Source: Desulforapulum autotrophicum
GTDB taxonomy: Bacteria > Desulfobacterota > Desulfobacteria > Desulfobacterales > Desulfolunaceae
Direction: 5' to 3'
Length of the DNA stretch: 47,602 nt
NCBI GenBank assembly: GCA_020723285.1
Contig: DYJE01000035.1
Span: 1 to 47,602, forward strand
Under the pieces are notes generated by a model that did not search any database, had not been told where the DNA came from, and saw only the letters and a list, made by a program, of their open reading frames with translations. The position numbers were made by a program, and so were the translations under genes. Shown here one piece after another: positions 1 through 11,207 of this stretch (positions are counted from its first letter, which is position 1; every line of letters starts with the position of its first letter).

Positions 1-3000
1 AAGCTTCCGTCACCACCACCGATGCGGCAGGAAACACGATTACCGCGACCGATACGGAATCTTACACCGTCGATACAACCGTCACCGCTTCGATCACCCT
101 CGATGCTAATATTACTGCCGATGATATCATCAACGCCGCTGAAGCCGGTGGCAACATCGCCATCACCGGTACCGTGGGCGGAGATGTCCAGGATGGAGAC
201 ACCGTCACCCTCACCGTCAACGGCAACACTTACACCGGAACCGTTGATTCCGGCGCATTCTCCATCGATGTGGCCGGAACCGATCTTGCCGCCGACGCTG
301 ACAGAACCATCGAGGCCTCCGTCACCGCCACAGATGCCGCAGGCAACACGACCACCGCCACGGACACCGAAGCATACACCGTGGACACGACCGCAGCAGC
401 ATCCATATCGGTCAATCCGGTAACGGCGGATGATGTAATCAATGCCCTGGAAGCATCCAGCACTGTCAGCATTACCGGAACAACAGGCGGGGACGCGGCG
501 CAGGGAGACACGATCAGCCTGACCATCAACGGAACGGATTACACAGGAACCGTTGCAGCGGACGGAACGTTCTCCATTGATGTTGCAGGTTCCGATCTCG
601 CGGCGGACACCGCGTTTTCGGCCACTGTTTCCGGAACGGATGCAGCGGGTAATCCTTTTACCGCAACCACCGAATCAACCCACACGGTGGACACCACGGC
701 CAGCACCCCCACACTCACGTCTTCAGATGTCACAGGAAATGAAGACACTGCCATAGCCCTCAACATCAGCGCGGCCCTTACTGACACAGACGGCAGCGAA
801 ACCCTTGGAAACATTCTAATCAGTGGCGTTCCAGCCGGAGCGGTCTTAAGCGCGGGAGTGGACAACGGGGACGGCTCATGGACATTGGCCCCTGGACAGC
901 TGAGCGGCCTCAGCGTCACACCGCCCCAGCACAGCGACGGTGACTTCACACTCACCGTCACCGCAACCAGCACGGAAGTCGGAGGTGACACGGCATCAAC
1001 AACCCGGAACATTCAGGTCACGGTTAACGCCGTGGCTGACGCGCCCACTGTCGACCTGTCCGTCAGCAGCCATAATGTGGTCAGCGACGGTCTGGTTGGG
1101 CACTGGATTTTCGATGAAAACAACACGGCCGGAGGAAGGACCTACAATCTGGTGGACAACCGGGAAGGTGTGCTCACTGGAGACGCCCAGTTCCAGACCA
1201 GCGGCCATAACGCATCGTCCATGGCTCTCGACGGAAACGGGGATTACGTGGATGTCACCGGAGATTACACCGCACCTCTTGCCGGAACGGCGACCCTCTC
1301 CGCATGGATCAAACTCCCTGCGGGATTCGTGGGCGACGACGCCACAGACGGCAGTGACTCGAACAGCGACATCGGCTGGAACTCTCCAAGCATCATCGGT
1401 TCCGAGCAGGCCGGGGCCACCAATGACATCCAGTGGGGCTGGATCGACAATGCGGGCCATATCAATCTGGGCGTTGGAGACAGCTCCGGTGCACATTCCA
1501 CCACCGTCGTGAATGATGGAAACTGGCACCACGTGGTTCTGACAAGGGATCATGTGACCGGAGAAACCAAAGTGTATGTGGACGGCGTTCTTGAAGATAT
1601 CCAGATCGCCCCCACCGGCTTGAAAGATTCCACGGCGTTAAGCGGTTTCGGAGCCACCTTCGGCTCGGACGGCGCCAATGAATATCTGGCCGGAGAACTG
1701 GACGATATTAGGGTCTACGACCGGATCCTTTCAGACAGTGAAATCGCCCAAATCCATACTTATGAAAACCAGCTTGCCCATTATGACCTGGTGGGCCTTG
1801 AAGGCGACGCTGTTTCCTTTTCCTTGAATGCGAGCCTTGTGGATACGGATGGATCTGAAACCATCACCCGCATCAGCATTTCCGGAATTCCGGAAGGAGC
1901 CACTCTTTCGGACGGCGTCAACAGCTTTACTGCAACCGCCGGAAACCAGGAAGCGGATGTAACGACTTGGAATCACGTCGGCCTCAGCATCACCGCCTTT
2001 GCCAATGCAGGCGGCGACGGCCAGGCCTACACGTTGACGGCGTCCGCAACCACAACTGAAATATCCAACGGATATACCGCAACAAACACCGCATCCTTGT
2101 CCTTGTACGTCATCGACACGGCCCCCACGGCCATGGACGACCATGACAGCGTGGGTTATGGCGGAACGGCCGTGGGCAACGTTATCACAGGGTACGGCGG
2201 AGACACCATGGCGGCGGACGAGCTTGCCCTGGATGCTGTCACACTCGACTCCGTCACATTCAATGGTTCCACCTATCATTTTGACGCCGGAGGGACCTTG
2301 TATGACAGCGCCAACAACGCCATGTCCGGCAACACCCTCACAGCGGACTACGGCACGCTTCAAATCCAGAATGACGGAAGTTATGTCTATACATCCACCA
2401 TGGGCGTTTCCACGGTCAATTACACGGACACATTCCAGTACACCCTCAAGGACGCCGATGGTGACACGTCCACAGCAGAATTCACCGTCAGCCACAACAG
2501 CCTGACCACCGTCTCCGACACGTCCAGCGTTTATGAATCTGGACTGGGAACAGGAACGGATGCTGCTTCAGATTCTGAAATCATCACCGGCAACCTTCTG
2601 GACAATGACCTGGGGGTCAGCGGCAGCGCCCTCATCACCCAGATCAGCAGCAACGGAAACACGGATTCCACTGTCACCGGCGGCATGCTGAACATCAACA
2701 CGGCCCACGGCACCATCACGGTGTACACCCAGGATGTCAGCGGACACCGGGCGGGGGATTACATTTACACCCTCACCAGCCCCGGAAGCGGAGACAGTGT
2801 TGCCGACACCATCACATACAGAGTCAGCGACGGCACAGGTGCCACATCCACCGCGTCCTTGAACGTCACCATCGTTGACGACGCTCCGGTGGGCGAAAAC
2901 ATCGTCAGTAATATCCAGGATTCATCGGCTGCGGCCCAGACCACCAACCTGATCATCATCCTTGACCGTTCCGGAAGCATGGCCTGGGATCTTGACGGCA

Positions 3001-5117
3001 ATTCAGGCGGGACGCCCTCCCGGATGGATATCGCCAAAGACGCTTTAAAAGCGATGTTTGACAGCTTTGACAATCTCGGAAACGTGAACATCCAGTTCGT
3101 TCCCTTTTCATCCACCGCCGTCAAATCCCAGTGGTATGTGGATGACAAAAGCGGTGCCAGCGCCTACCTGGACGCCATCACACCCAGCGGGAGCACATAC
3201 TATGACACGGCTCTGTCAACGACCCAGAACAGCTTCACCACTCCCACAGCTGATAAAACCCTGGTCTATTTCATTTCAGACGGCGAGCCCAACGCAGGCC
3301 ATGAGGCGAACCAGGCCACATGGGAAGCCTTCGTGTCAAGCCATGACATCGATATTTCCTTTGGCATCGGAATCACCAGCAACGTCAACCTGAGCTCGCT
3401 TCAGCCCGTGGCGTACCCCAACACCAACGCCGATGGCGACACTGACCCTTACGCCATCCAGGTATTGAACGCCTTTGACCTGAAAAAAACCCTGCTCGAC
3501 ACGGTTTCCGAAGGAATCGTTCAGGGGGATGCGGCCATTCTCACTGCGGAAGGTGATGGCGGGATCATCCTTGGAGCCGATGGAGGACATATCCAGTCCA
3601 TCCTGGTGGATGGTCATCTGTACGAATATTCAGCGACCCAGACCACGGCCAGCATCACCACGGTCCGGGGAGGAACCTTTGAAATCGATTACGAAACAGG
3701 AGAATATTTCTACACCATCAACCCCAAGGATACGGTTACAGGGGAACAGGAAACATTCACCATCACGGCAGTTGACAACGACGGGGACACCAAAACCGTG
3801 GACCTGGTCATCAATCTCGATTATGTGGCGAATCTTGACGCGAACTATGACCGGATCATCACGAACGCCGGAACAGGCGACAGCCTTGACATCGATTTTT
3901 CAGCCCTTCTTGCCAACGACGCCGGAGGCTCCCATGTATCGGTCACCGGCGTGACCGCTACGGCGGGAACAGATCTCACAAGCACATCGGACAAAGTCAC
4001 CCTGACCAGCGTCGCCAACGGAGAATCATTTACCTACACCATTTCAGCCGACGGGGCCACGGACTCCGCCAAAGCGGATGTGGTTCGAACCGATTCCGCA
4101 ATCCTCAACGGAACGTCCGGAGATGACATCCTGATCAACACCCTGCCGGACCCGAGGGATTTTACCATCGATGCGGTGGTTCGCTCAGGCAGCACATACA
4201 ACCAGCCGAACCAGATTGGCATCGTCTTTGACGGGTCAGCGGATCTTTACATCACGGATATTTCCATCAACCTCCGGGCCGGAACCGATCCCAACGCCAT
4301 ATTCAACACAGCCGGAACTGGCTCATCAGGGCCCACCATCGGATCAGACACAACCGGCATCAGTTCAAGCTCCGTTCATTTCACGGTGTCGGACAACAGC
4401 CCCACGCTGAATGTTCATTTTGACAACGACGCATTCAGGGCAAACGACGAATTCTGGTTCGGCGTGGACACCAACAGCCTGGGCAGCAATACGGGCGCAT
4501 CGTTTGGTGACGCTGGCGTCAGCGTCACAGTCACCCTGAGCGACGGGTCTCAGTTTAGTGGAACCTATGTCACCCAGTCGGACGGGTCCTCGCGGGTCGT
4601 CATGACGGAAAACACCCCAGCTCTCTATGGCCATGAAGGAAATGACTATCTGGTGGGTCACGACGCCAGCGAAATATTCGATGGCGGTGCAGGTGTGGAC
4701 AGCATACACGCCGGAGGAGGAGACGACACCATCGTCTTCGATGCCAGCGACAGCCATACCGATGGCGGCAGTGGAAACGATACACTCATGCTGTCTTACG
4801 ACGCCCTGGATTTCAGTGCCTTGTCCGACAACAGCATCCACAATATCGAAACATTGAATATGAATTCAAGCACAGCCCAAACCGTTTCATTAACCCTGAA
4901 CGATGTCCTTGACATGACCGATTCCAATCATGTGCTCCATATCACCGGAGGCGATGGGGACCAGGTCACCCTGGATGTGACCGGATCCACGGGAAGCTGG
5001 ACTTACGAAGGCGGAGGCGTTTTCTCAAACGGTGTGGACCAGGTTCAGATTGTCGCTGTAGATGATGTCAACAACAAGGTCAAGATCTTTACCGATGACG
5101 GCACAGCCATCAATTAA
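1..5117 (+). CDS. Large type I-secreted RTX/LapA-like adhesin, 5' partial
   Basis: The frame is open from the first bases, so the start lies outside the window; about 1,700 C-terminal residues are present. Visible in order: Ig-like repeats of 102-104 residues, each ending in a V-D-T-T motif (period marks at nt 69, 381 and 687); cadherin/VCBS-like stretches starting E-D-T-A; a LamG/concanavalin-like domain (about nt 1085-1770, G-H-W-I-F to D-D-I-R-V-Y); more VCBS-like repeats; a von Willebrand A domain (about nt 2935-3520) with an intact MIDAS D-R-S-G-S; and a C-terminal RTX-like calcium-binding segment (about nt 4620-4790, G-N-D and G-G-D-D-T turns) followed by a type I secretion target region. 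Composition is rich in T, D, S, G and poor in Cys, as expected for a giant surface adhesin. The convergent operon encodes a complete Lap exporter and protease set, so this is very probably its substrate. The LapG cleavage site and retention module would be N-terminal and are not in view. Confidence 0.9.
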   Translation, partial: ASVTTTDAAGNTITATDTESYTVDTTVTASITLDANITADDIINAAEAGGNIAITGTVGGDVQDGDTVTLTVNGNTYTGTVDSGAFSIDVAGTDLAADADRTIEASVTATDAAGNTTTATDTEAYTVDTTAAASISVNPVTADDVINALEASSTVSITGTTGGDAAQGDTISLTINGTDYTGTVAADGTFSIDVAGSDLAADTAFSATVSGTDAAGNPFTATTESTHTVDTTASTPTLTSSDVTGNEDTAIALNISAALTDTDGSETLGNILISGVPAGAVLSAGVDNGDGSWTLAPGQLSGLSVTPPQHSDGDFTLTVTATSTEVGGDTASTTRNIQVTVNAVADAPTVDLSVSSHNVVSDGLVGHWIFDENNTAGGRTYNLVDNREGVLTGDAQFQTSGHNASSMALDGNGDYVDVTGDYTAPLAGTATLSAWIKLPAGFVGDDATDGSDSNSDIGWNSPSIIGSEQAGATNDIQWGWIDNAGHINLGVGDSSGAHSTTVVNDGNWHHVVLTRDHVTGETKVYVDGVLEDIQIAPTGLKDSTALSGFGATFGSDGANEYLAGELDDIRVYDRILSDSEIAQIHTYENQLAHYDLVGLEGDAVSFSLNASLVDTDGSETITRISISGIPEGATLSDGVNSFTATAGNQEADVTTWNHVGLSITAFANAGGDGQAYTLTASATTTEISNGYTATNTASLSLYVIDTAPTAMDDHDSVGYGGTAVGNVITGYGGDTMAADELALDAVTLDSVTFNGSTYHFDAGGTLYDSANNAMSGNTLTADYGTLQIQNDGSYVYTSTMGVSTVNYTDTFQYTLKDADGDTSTAEFTVSHNSLTTVSDTSSVYESGLGTGTDAASDSEIITGNLLDNDLGVSGSALITQISSNGNTDSTVTGGMLNINTAHGTITVYTQDVSGHRAGDYIYTLTSPGSGDSVADTITYRVSDGTGATSTASLNVTIVDDAPVGENIVSNIQDSSAAAQTTNLIIILDRSGSMAWDLDGNSGGTPSRMDIAKDALKAMFDSFDNLGNVNIQFVPFSSTAVKSQWYVDDKSGASAYLDAITPSGSTYYDTALSTTQNSFTTPTADKTLVYFISDGEPNAGHEANQATWEAFVSSHDIDISFGIGITSNVNLSSLQPVAYPNTNADGDTDPYAIQVLNAFDLKKTLLDTVSEGIVQGDAAILTAEGDGGIILGADGGHIQSILVDGHLYEYSATQTTASITTVRGGTFEIDYETGEYFYTINPKDTVTGEQETFTITAVDNDGDTKTVDLVINLDYVANLDANYDRIITNAGTGDSLDIDFSALLANDAGGSHVSVTGVTATAGTDLTSTSDKVTLTSVANGESFTYTISADGATDSAKADVVRTDSAILNGTSGDDILINTLPDPRDFTIDAVVRSGSTYNQPNQIGIVFDGSADLYITDISINLRAGTDPNAIFNTAGTGSSGPTIGSDTTGISSSSVHFTVSDNSPTLNVHFDNDAFRANDEFWFGVDTNSLGSNTGASFGDAGVSVTVTLSDGSQFSGTYVTQSDGSSRVVMTENTPALYGHEGNDYLVGHDASEIFDGGAGVDSIHAGGGDDTIVFDASDSHTDGGSGNDTLMLSYDALDFSALSDNSIHNIETLNMNSSTAQTVSLTLNDVLDMTDSNHVLHITGGDGDQVTLDVTGSTGSWTYEGGGVFSNGVDQVQIVAVDDVNNKVKIFTDDGTAIN
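69..686 (+). repeat. Two tandem Ig-like repeat units within the adhesin gene
   Basis: Two successive coding repeats (69-380, 312 nt; 381-686, 306 nt) each begin with a V-D-T-T motif and contain T-A-D-D-(I/V)-I-N, V-N-G-or-I-N-G, F-S-I-D-V-A-G and D-A-A-G-N. A third partial unit precedes nt 69, so the array extends beyond the window. Such arrays make up the extender region of BapA/LapA-type adhesins and commonly vary in copy number. Confidence 0.85.
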
Positions 5118-5151
5118 CAGGAACGATTGGGAAGAGGTAACCGGTGCTGGC

Positions 5152-5742
5152 TTAAAGATGTTTCATTCTGACAGCCAGCTCCAGGCGATCGCGATACCCG
5201 GTTTTGGCGAAAATCGATGTCAGGTGGGCTTTGACGGTACGGACGGAAACATGGATCGTATCGGCGATTTCCTGATTGGAGAGACCCCCGGTCACCAGCC
5301 GGGCCACCTCTTCTTCCCTTTTACTCAAGGGCTCTTTATGGTTTTCGTCATGGTCGATGGATCTTGCGGGTGGGATTGCGGATATCAGCTGAGCCATAAT
5401 GGCGGGAGGCAGCCAGACCTGACCGGAACTGACGGCTGCCAAGGCCTGAAAAAAATTATCCGGATGCATGTGCCTGTTGCCATAGCCTCTTACCCCTTTC
5501 CTGAGAAGCCGGACGGCCTGATCGTAAACCGGAGCCGCCGCAAGGGCCATGGAAGGCGTTTTCACGCCCGGAATGTCCGAGTCCGTACAATGTTCAAGGT
5601 CGATCAGCAGCACATCCCCGGAGGATGAAACATGCTTTTTCAGTTTTTTTGTGTCAATCAACTGACGGATGTCGTGTTTCTTACCGAAAAAATCGGCATA
5701 ACGTCTGACCAACCCTGGATCACCGCTGCATATGATCACCAT
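5152..5742 (-). CDS. LuxR-type DNA-binding regulator with degenerate receiver-like domain
   Basis: This 196-residue protein has a C-terminal LuxR/FixJ helix-turn-helix (about residues 135-190): L-S-K-R-E-E-E-V-A-R-L opens it, followed by G-L-S-N-Q-E-I-A and the recognition helix V-S-V-R-T-V-K-A-H-L. The N-terminal 120 residues resemble a response-regulator receiver, with L-L-I-D-L-E at the phosphoacceptor strand. The paired acidic residues near the N terminus are absent (C-S-G-D-P instead), and the conserved lysine near G-V-R-G-Y-G is not obvious, so phosphorylation may not be the input. The gene is last in the lap operon: its ATG shares one base with the stop of the HlyD-type gene (TAATG), and a G-A-G-G-G-A-G ribosome site lies inside that gene. 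It probably regulates adhesin or cluster expression; this is inferred from position. Confidence 0.85.
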   Translation of the reverse strand: MVIICSGDPGLVRRYADFFGKKHDIRQLIDTKKLKKHVSSSGDVLLIDLEHCTDSDIPGVKTPSMALAAAPVYDQAVRLLRKGVRGYGNRHMHPDNFFQALAAVSSGQVWLPPAIMAQLISAIPPARSIDHDENHKEPLSKREEEVARLVTGGLSNQEIADTIHVSVRTVKAHLTSIFAKTGYRDRLELAVRMKHL

Positions 5743-7124
5743 TATTTCTCCCTCAAGGCATTTTCTTTTGCACGCAGAATCGGTTTCATCAGATAGTGCA
5801 TGATGGATTTCTTGCCTGTGATGATATCCACCTGGGCTGTCATTCCCACCATGATTTCCTTTTTGTTGTCCTCGGTCCCCAGAAAATCCTTGTTCGTTTC
5901 AACACGGACAAGATAGTACTCTTCCTGCCTTTCATCGGTGATGGTGTCTGCGCTGATATGCCTGACCACACCATCCAGACCGCCATAAATGGCGAAATCA
6001 TAGGCCGTCAGCTTGACCACGGCCTTAAGTCCGGGATGAAGAAAGGCGATGTCTGCGGGCCTGATCTTGGCCTCAACCAGAATTTTTTCTTCATCGGGAA
6101 CAATTTCAACGATATCCATTCCGGGTTTGACAACCCCTCCAATGGTGTTGATCAGCATCCGTTTAACGGTTCCGTCCACCGGTGACCGGACCTGAGTCCG
6201 GTCCACCCTGTCCTGAATGGCCACATGGGTCTTGTCAAGACGTTCAATTTCAGCCATGACTTTGTTGTACTCCTCTTGGGCCTCTGACCGGTATCGGGCA
6301 TCGAACTCCTGGATCTGATTTTTCGCCTCGATAATTTTCGAACTCAGGTTTTCCGCCTTTTTTTGCGCGCTTTCGTACTGATATTTCTTATCCAGTTCCT
6401 TCTGCTTCAGTTGAATGTATTCCAGTTCGGAAACGAGACCTTTGACAACCAGGGGATGGGTCAGCTCCACCTCCCGTGCAATCATTTTCAATGCTTTTTT
6501 CAGGGTCTCGATATCAAGCCTGGCCTCGGACTGTTCGATCTCTCTTTGTTTCAGCCGTTGCTCAAGAACCATCTTCTCGTTCATCTTCCGTAAAACATTG
6601 GTGTCATAAAGCTGTCTTTCCTTTTTGACGGCATCGGCCATAACACCCGAATAATTTGTATCAGTTTCAAAGGGCCTGTTTCCGGCTTCCGCTTTCAGTC
6701 GTACAGCCCTGGCCTTCAGTTCGTTGATCACCGTGGTGCTTTCGGCAAACGAACTTCCCGCTCCGGTATCATCGATGACCACAAGAACCTGGTCCTTTTT
6801 TACCGCATCCCCTTCTGCGACAAGAATCTGGCCCACAATCCCGCCTTCCAGATTCTGGACAACCTGTATCTGCCTGGAAGGGATCACCCGTCCGATCCCC
6901 CGTGTCCGTTCATCCAGTTTGGCAATGTTCGCCCACAGGATCAGGATAAAGACGATCAGGGTGATACTCCCTAGAAGCAGGTTGGATTTGGCCGGAGTTC
7001 CGGCAAGAACAGCCGCGCTCAGACTGTTCATGAACTCGATATCCTCCGGGCTGAATCGTTCCCGTGAACCGGGCTTCCGTCGTCTCACGATGTCTTTCCC
7101 TTCTGTGCTCTTATCAATCGTCAT
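5742..7124 (-). CDS. lapC: Type I secretion membrane fusion protein, HlyD/LapC-like
   Basis: This 460-residue periplasmic adaptor links the inner-membrane ABC exporter to the TolC-type channel. A short cytoplasmic N terminus precedes one membrane segment (about residues 48-66, I-T-L-I-V-F-I-L-I-L-W). Next come a lipoyl/barrel-sandwich half (I-P-S-R-Q-I-Q-V-V-Q-N-L-E-G-G-I-V), long coiled coils (about 130-300) and the second lipoyl half (R-S-P-V-D-G-T-V). The end is the conserved HlyD-family beta-barrel (M-V-G-M-T-A-Q-V-D-I-I-T-G). Length is typical of the family. It overlaps the ABC gene by 4 nt (ATGA). The assignment to LapC rather than generic HlyD rests on the flanking LapB-, LapD- and LapG-like genes. 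Confidence 0.92.
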   Translation of the reverse strand: MTIDKSTEGKDIVRRRKPGSRERFSPEDIEFMNSLSAAVLAGTPAKSNLLLGSITLIVFILILWANIAKLDERTRGIGRVIPSRQIQVVQNLEGGIVGQILVAEGDAVKKDQVLVVIDDTGAGSSFAESTTVINELKARAVRLKAEAGNRPFETDTNYSGVMADAVKKERQLYDTNVLRKMNEKMVLEQRLKQREIEQSEARLDIETLKKALKMIAREVELTHPLVVKGLVSELEYIQLKQKELDKKYQYESAQKKAENLSSKIIEAKNQIQEFDARYRSEAQEEYNKVMAEIERLDKTHVAIQDRVDRTQVRSPVDGTVKRMLINTIGGVVKPGMDIVEIVPDEEKILVEAKIRPADIAFLHPGLKAVVKLTAYDFAIYGGLDGVVRHISADTITDERQEEYYLVRVETNKDFLGTEDNKKEIMVGMTAQVDIITGKKSIMHYLMKPILRAKENALREK

Positions 7125-9268
7125 CTTCCGGTCCCTCCAAGCTTCGCGAGAATTTCATGCTTGGGACCGTCCATGGCCACATTCCCGTTATCCATGACAA
7201 TGATCCTGTCTACGATGTCAAGAATCGCGGGTTTGTGGGTGATGATCACCGCCGTTCTGTCCTGGATCATGGATTTCAGATTGGCGATCACCTGAATTTC
7301 CGTGTTGAAATCCATGGCGTTGGTGGGTTCATCCAGAAGGACCACGGGACTTTTTTCAACAAAGCATCGAGCAATGGCCACGGCCTGTCGCTGTCCGCCC
7401 GACAGGTTGAATCCCCTTTCGCCCACCTGCATGTCCATGCCCAGAGGATGACGGTCTGTAAAGGCATTGACCCGTCCCACACCGGCGGCGTCCACAATCT
7501 CCTGGTCCCGGACATGGGGAGATTTGAGGGTGATGTTCTCCCTGACCGTTCCTGAAAAAAGAACCACATCCTGGGGCACATACCCGATATTGTGGCGAAG
7601 ATCCACAGGATCGATCTGCTTGATGTCAAGACCATCGATAAACACCGAGCCTTCATTCACATCATAAAAACCCATGATGATTTTACTCAAGGTGGACTTT
7701 CCTGAACCCACCGGACCGATGACCGCCACTTTTTCTCCGGCTTTTATTTGGAAATTCACTTTTGACAATGCAGGTTTCTGCTCATCGGGATACGCGAAGA
7801 CAACATCCTTGAATTCAATGTCTCCATGGAATTTCGGCCTCCGGATGAATTGTTTTTTCTCGGGGCGCTCCACCTCTTTTCTCATCAGTTCATTCAAGGA
7901 CTGCAACCCGCTTTTCATCTGCTCGAAACTGGACAGCAGGGAAACCACCTGGCTCATGGGGGCGATGGCCCGTGAAGCGAGAAGGTTGATGGCAATCAAC
8001 CCGCCCATGGACAGCTCGCCGGCTTTGATCAGATACACGCCCAGAACGATGATGACCACAGAACAGAACTGGGTTAAGAACACAGCCATGGTGGACAGCG
8101 CGTTGGACAGTATGCGGGATGTCAGGCTTTTTGACGCGATGTCACCGGTGCTTTCCTCCCATCTCCACTGCATGGCACTGCTTGCGTTGAACGCTTTGAT
8201 GGTTTCCAGATTGGCCAGGGCTTCGACGAGGATACCGTTCCGGTGACCCGCCGCTTCATGGGTGCTTTCAATGATCCTGTAAATGGGTTTTCTCATGATA
8301 AGGCTGATCAGAAGGATCATACCGATAATGGCCAGGGGAACACAAACCATGGTCCCGTTGATGGAATAGATCACCAGGAGAAATATCACGGCAAACGGCA
8401 CTTCGATAAAAGCCGTGACCGCACTTGAAGAAAAAAATGATCTTATACTGTCAAAATCCCTGATATTGCTCGTAAACGCGCCCACAGAACGAGGTTTATC
8501 CTTGAGTTTGAGATTCATGGCCTGTTCGAAAAGAAGAGATGACAGAATGATATCCGTCTTTTTCGCGGCATTCTCAAGAAACGTGGTGCGAATGAATTTC
8601 ATGACCAGGTCGAACAGGTAAATGATGAGGATGCCGATGGAAAGCGCCCAGAGCGTGTCCACCGCGTTATGGGGAATGATCCGGTCATACACGTTCATGG
8701 TGAACAATGGACCTGCCACCACAAACAGATTCACCAGGAACGTGGCCAGAAGAACCCGTGCATACATCCCTTTGAAATTCATCATCGTGCCGAAAAACCA
8801 GTTTTCCCGGTCCGATTCAGCGCCCACTCGCTTGCTCTCGCTGGCCCCTTCGTAGATCCTCTTAAGGAAGAACACGTAACCCAGGTATTGTTCTTCCAGT
8901 TTTTCAAGATCGATCTCGATGGGATCGTCATCCACTGAAGGAACGATGATTTCCGCCACATGGTCCTTGTAAGAAATATCCTTGAGCACACAGGCGCTGT
9001 CGTCTTTCAACACAAGGATCACCGGCAGCACCACCGGCGGAATATCCCGAAGTTTTCGTTCCCTCAGACTCGAAATAAATCCCGCCTTGGCCGCGGCGCG
9101 GGAAAAGTTGGACTTGGGTTTGTCCAGACTGAACAGCCTCTGCTTTTCATCTTTCGGATCAAAAGGAAGGCCATGGGCCAGGGACTCGGCAGAAGCCGGT
9201 TTGTTGTTCAGCCGGGTCAGGCTTACCAGGCATTGCATCAAGGGGTCTGTGGAAATATTATAATTCAT
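7121..9268 (-). CDS. lapB: Type I secretion ABC exporter with C39-like domain, LapB-like
   Basis: This 715-residue protein is an ATP-driven inner-membrane exporter for RTX/LapA-type adhesins. Residues 1-140 form a C39 peptidase-like domain beginning D-P-L-M-Q-C-L as in LapB proteins, without a recognisable Cys-His catalytic pair, so it should bind rather than cleave substrate. The transmembrane domain covers about 165-440. The nucleotide-binding domain has Walker A G-P-V-G-S-G-K-S-T, signature L-S-G-G-Q-R-Q, Walker B V-V-L-L-D-E-P-T and H-loop I-T-H-K. Its start overlaps the end of lapD by 11 nt and its stop overlaps lapC by 4 nt, indicating translational coupling. Confidence 0.94.
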   Translation of the reverse strand: MNYNISTDPLMQCLVSLTRLNNKPASAESLAHGLPFDPKDEKQRLFSLDKPKSNFSRAAAKAGFISSLRERKLRDIPPVVLPVILVLKDDSACVLKDISYKDHVAEIIVPSVDDDPIEIDLEKLEEQYLGYVFFLKRIYEGASESKRVGAESDRENWFFGTMMNFKGMYARVLLATFLVNLFVVAGPLFTMNVYDRIIPHNAVDTLWALSIGILIIYLFDLVMKFIRTTFLENAAKKTDIILSSLLFEQAMNLKLKDKPRSVGAFTSNIRDFDSIRSFFSSSAVTAFIEVPFAVIFLLVIYSINGTMVCVPLAIIGMILLISLIMRKPIYRIIESTHEAAGHRNGILVEALANLETIKAFNASSAMQWRWEESTGDIASKSLTSRILSNALSTMAVFLTQFCSVVIIVLGVYLIKAGELSMGGLIAINLLASRAIAPMSQVVSLLSSFEQMKSGLQSLNELMRKEVERPEKKQFIRRPKFHGDIEFKDVVFAYPDEQKPALSKVNFQIKAGEKVAVIGPVGSGKSTLSKIIMGFYDVNEGSVFIDGLDIKQIDPVDLRHNIGYVPQDVVLFSGTVRENITLKSPHVRDQEIVDAAGVGRVNAFTDRHPLGMDMQVGERGFNLSGGQRQAVAIARCFVEKSPVVLLDEPTNAMDFNTEIQVIANLKSMIQDRTAVIITHKPAILDIVDRIIVMDNGNVAMDGPKHEILAKLGGTGR

Positions 9269-11207
9269 GTGTGCTCAATAAAGGGGTGATGTCTGAAACC
9301 CCTCTTCCCTGGAAAAAATGAATGTGTCGGGCCGACAGAATCCGACGCTGTTCGTCGTTTTCAATTTTCGCGGCGATAAGTTTGATATCAAGGCTGTCTG
9401 CAAGTGTGGTCAGAGCGTTCAACGCCGTGTTCGAATCGCTTTGCTGATCCGCGTCATGCAGGTAATCCCTGTCGACCTTGATATATTCCGGTCTCAGGTC
9501 TTTCAGAAGGTCAAGTGCTGCCTCGTCCAGGGTGAACTGATCGATACCGAACCTGAACCCCATTCCCTTGAAAAGTCCGGCGATGTCAAGACAGATGGCG
9601 GGATGCTGAATCACGGTGCTTTCATGGATTTCAAACACGATGCGCTGCCTGAAAGGTTTGTTTTCAGCCAGATAACTCCGGAACCACATGAACGACACAC
9701 GATCGATGCAAAAATCCGTCGTGAGATTCACGGCCAGAACGCCGTCAGGGTTTTCGGAAATATAACCCGCCGTTTTTTCGAGTACGTATCGGTCAAGCCG
9801 GTTCGCAAGGCCCAGCGTGATCACCATGGGCATGAAAAAACCGGCCCGTCTCCGGACATTCTGATCGTCGATCAGGTTGACGTAAACTTCCCTGTGCAGT
9901 TCCCCCCCGCCGGACAGTACGGCCTGAACCGTCAGTTCGAAACGGCCGCAGGCCAGAGAGTCCTCGATGAGGGTTTTCCATTCAAATTTGCCCAGAACCG
10001 GATGCTGATCATCCTCGCGATACACCTCGATGGTGCCGGAGGGTCCGCTCTTCGCCACGGAAAGGGCGTAATCCGTCTTGGAAAGAACGCTTTTCACATC
10101 ATCTTCAGGGCCGAACGAGGCGAATCCGCCAAAAACCCGGATCATGCCAAGCAGGTCCTTTTTTTCAGAGACCAGCGAGCCGGTGTGTTCCATGATGTTT
10201 TCAGCCAGCGAAACACCCTCGGCCCGGGAGCATTTGGGCATGACCACCGCATACTCATGGCGCGGCAGCCGGGCCGTGACCACATCACCGCGGGACGCGG
10301 TTTCCGTGGCCAGAATCCGGGCCAGGTCTTTGAAAAAAGTATCAAGGACCGGATGGCACACCGAGATGCTGATGGATTCCATGCCTCCAAGGCTCAGGAT
10401 AAACATTTGCCCCTGGGCGTTTTCGCTGTCGCTGTCAAGAAAATGACTGAGCTGCTGAACAAGGTATTTGCGATTGTGAAGTCCTGTATGGCTGTCCTTG
10501 AAATTCAGAGCCTGATAATTTTTAAGGTATTCAAGCTGCCGGTCGTAAATCAGCCTTACTTTTTCAACCATGGCGTTCATGGCCAGAACGACCTTTTTCA
10601 GTTCCGGCGTTCGTGGAAGGGTTTCGTGGATGATGAACTGATTGTCACTGATGGCTTCGGCCTGGCGCTGAATGTTGACCAGGGATTCGAGAAGGTATTT
10701 TAAAATGATATAACTGAGCGCCGTGGTCACTGTTCCAAGAATGGCAAAAAGGATACAGAGGTTTTTAAACGTTTCCCAGAGCTTGATGTATGACGGACCG
10801 GAGTGCACTTTCACCTGAAGGGTTCCCACGGGTGTCCAGCCGGCGATCACATTGGCCTCGGTGACCGGAACCCGGAGATCGACCGTGTGGATAAAAACTT
10901 TAGGAACCCCGTCGATCATGATGTCTTCACTCCGGCGGTGAATAATTTTACCCTCGACATCCTTCAGTGTGATTTCCTCAAAAGCCCCGCCGTCAAACAT
11001 GGCGTTGATGCTTGATTCCCAGAAAACCCTGTCGTCAGGGTGGGTGCTGAGGGACAGGGCGAGAATGTTGGCGCTGTTTTTCCCGCTGTTGAACAGCTGG
11101 TTTGCCGTAAAATCCCGGGCGCTGTCGAAATCGATTTTCACCACGACCATCAGCGTGGTCAGCAGCAGCACCGTAATCAGGCCTTGAATCTGTTTGAAAA
11201 GGCTCAT
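9258..11207 (-). CDS. lapD: LapD-like c-di-GMP receptor with degenerate GGDEF and EAL domains
   Basis: This 649-residue protein is almost exactly the length of Pseudomonas LapD. A first membrane helix (about 7-24) is followed by a periplasmic LapD/MoxY-type domain (about 25-150), a second helix (about 152-175), HAMP, GGDEF-like and EAL-like domains. The GGDEF signature is replaced by P-R-H-E-Y and the EAL signature by E-V-Y, so neither synthesis nor hydrolysis of c-di-GMP is expected. This matches the inside-out receptor role: c-di-GMP binding to the EAL domain makes the periplasmic domain sequester LapG and protects the adhesin. It overlaps lapG by 4 nt (ATGA). The role is inferred from family and context. 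Confidence 0.92.
   Translation of the reverse strand: MSLFKQIQGLITVLLLTTLMVVVKIDFDSARDFTANQLFNSGKNSANILALSLSTHPDDRVFWESSINAMFDGGAFEEITLKDVEGKIIHRRSEDIMIDGVPKVFIHTVDLRVPVTEANVIAGWTPVGTLQVKVHSGPSYIKLWETFKNLCILFAILGTVTTALSYIILKYLLESLVNIQRQAEAISDNQFIIHETLPRTPELKKVVLAMNAMVEKVRLIYDRQLEYLKNYQALNFKDSHTGLHNRKYLVQQLSHFLDSDSENAQGQMFILSLGGMESISISVCHPVLDTFFKDLARILATETASRGDVVTARLPRHEYAVVMPKCSRAEGVSLAENIMEHTGSLVSEKKDLLGMIRVFGGFASFGPEDDVKSVLSKTDYALSVAKSGPSGTIEVYREDDQHPVLGKFEWKTLIEDSLACGRFELTVQAVLSGGGELHREVYVNLIDDQNVRRRAGFFMPMVITLGLANRLDRYVLEKTAGYISENPDGVLAVNLTTDFCIDRVSFMWFRSYLAENKPFRQRIVFEIHESTVIQHPAICLDIAGLFKGMGFRFGIDQFTLDEAALDLLKDLRPEYIKVDRDYLHDADQQSDSNTALNALTTLADSLDIKLIAAKIENDEQRRILSARHIHFFQGRGVSDITPLLSTHEL

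Noticed and set aside
174-660. D-A-A-G motifs in the adhesin repeats as LapG cleavage sites
   Set aside because: LapG cuts T/P/A-A-A-G-type sites in an N-terminal retention module; these are conserved Ig-repeat positions preceded by Asp and far from the N terminus.
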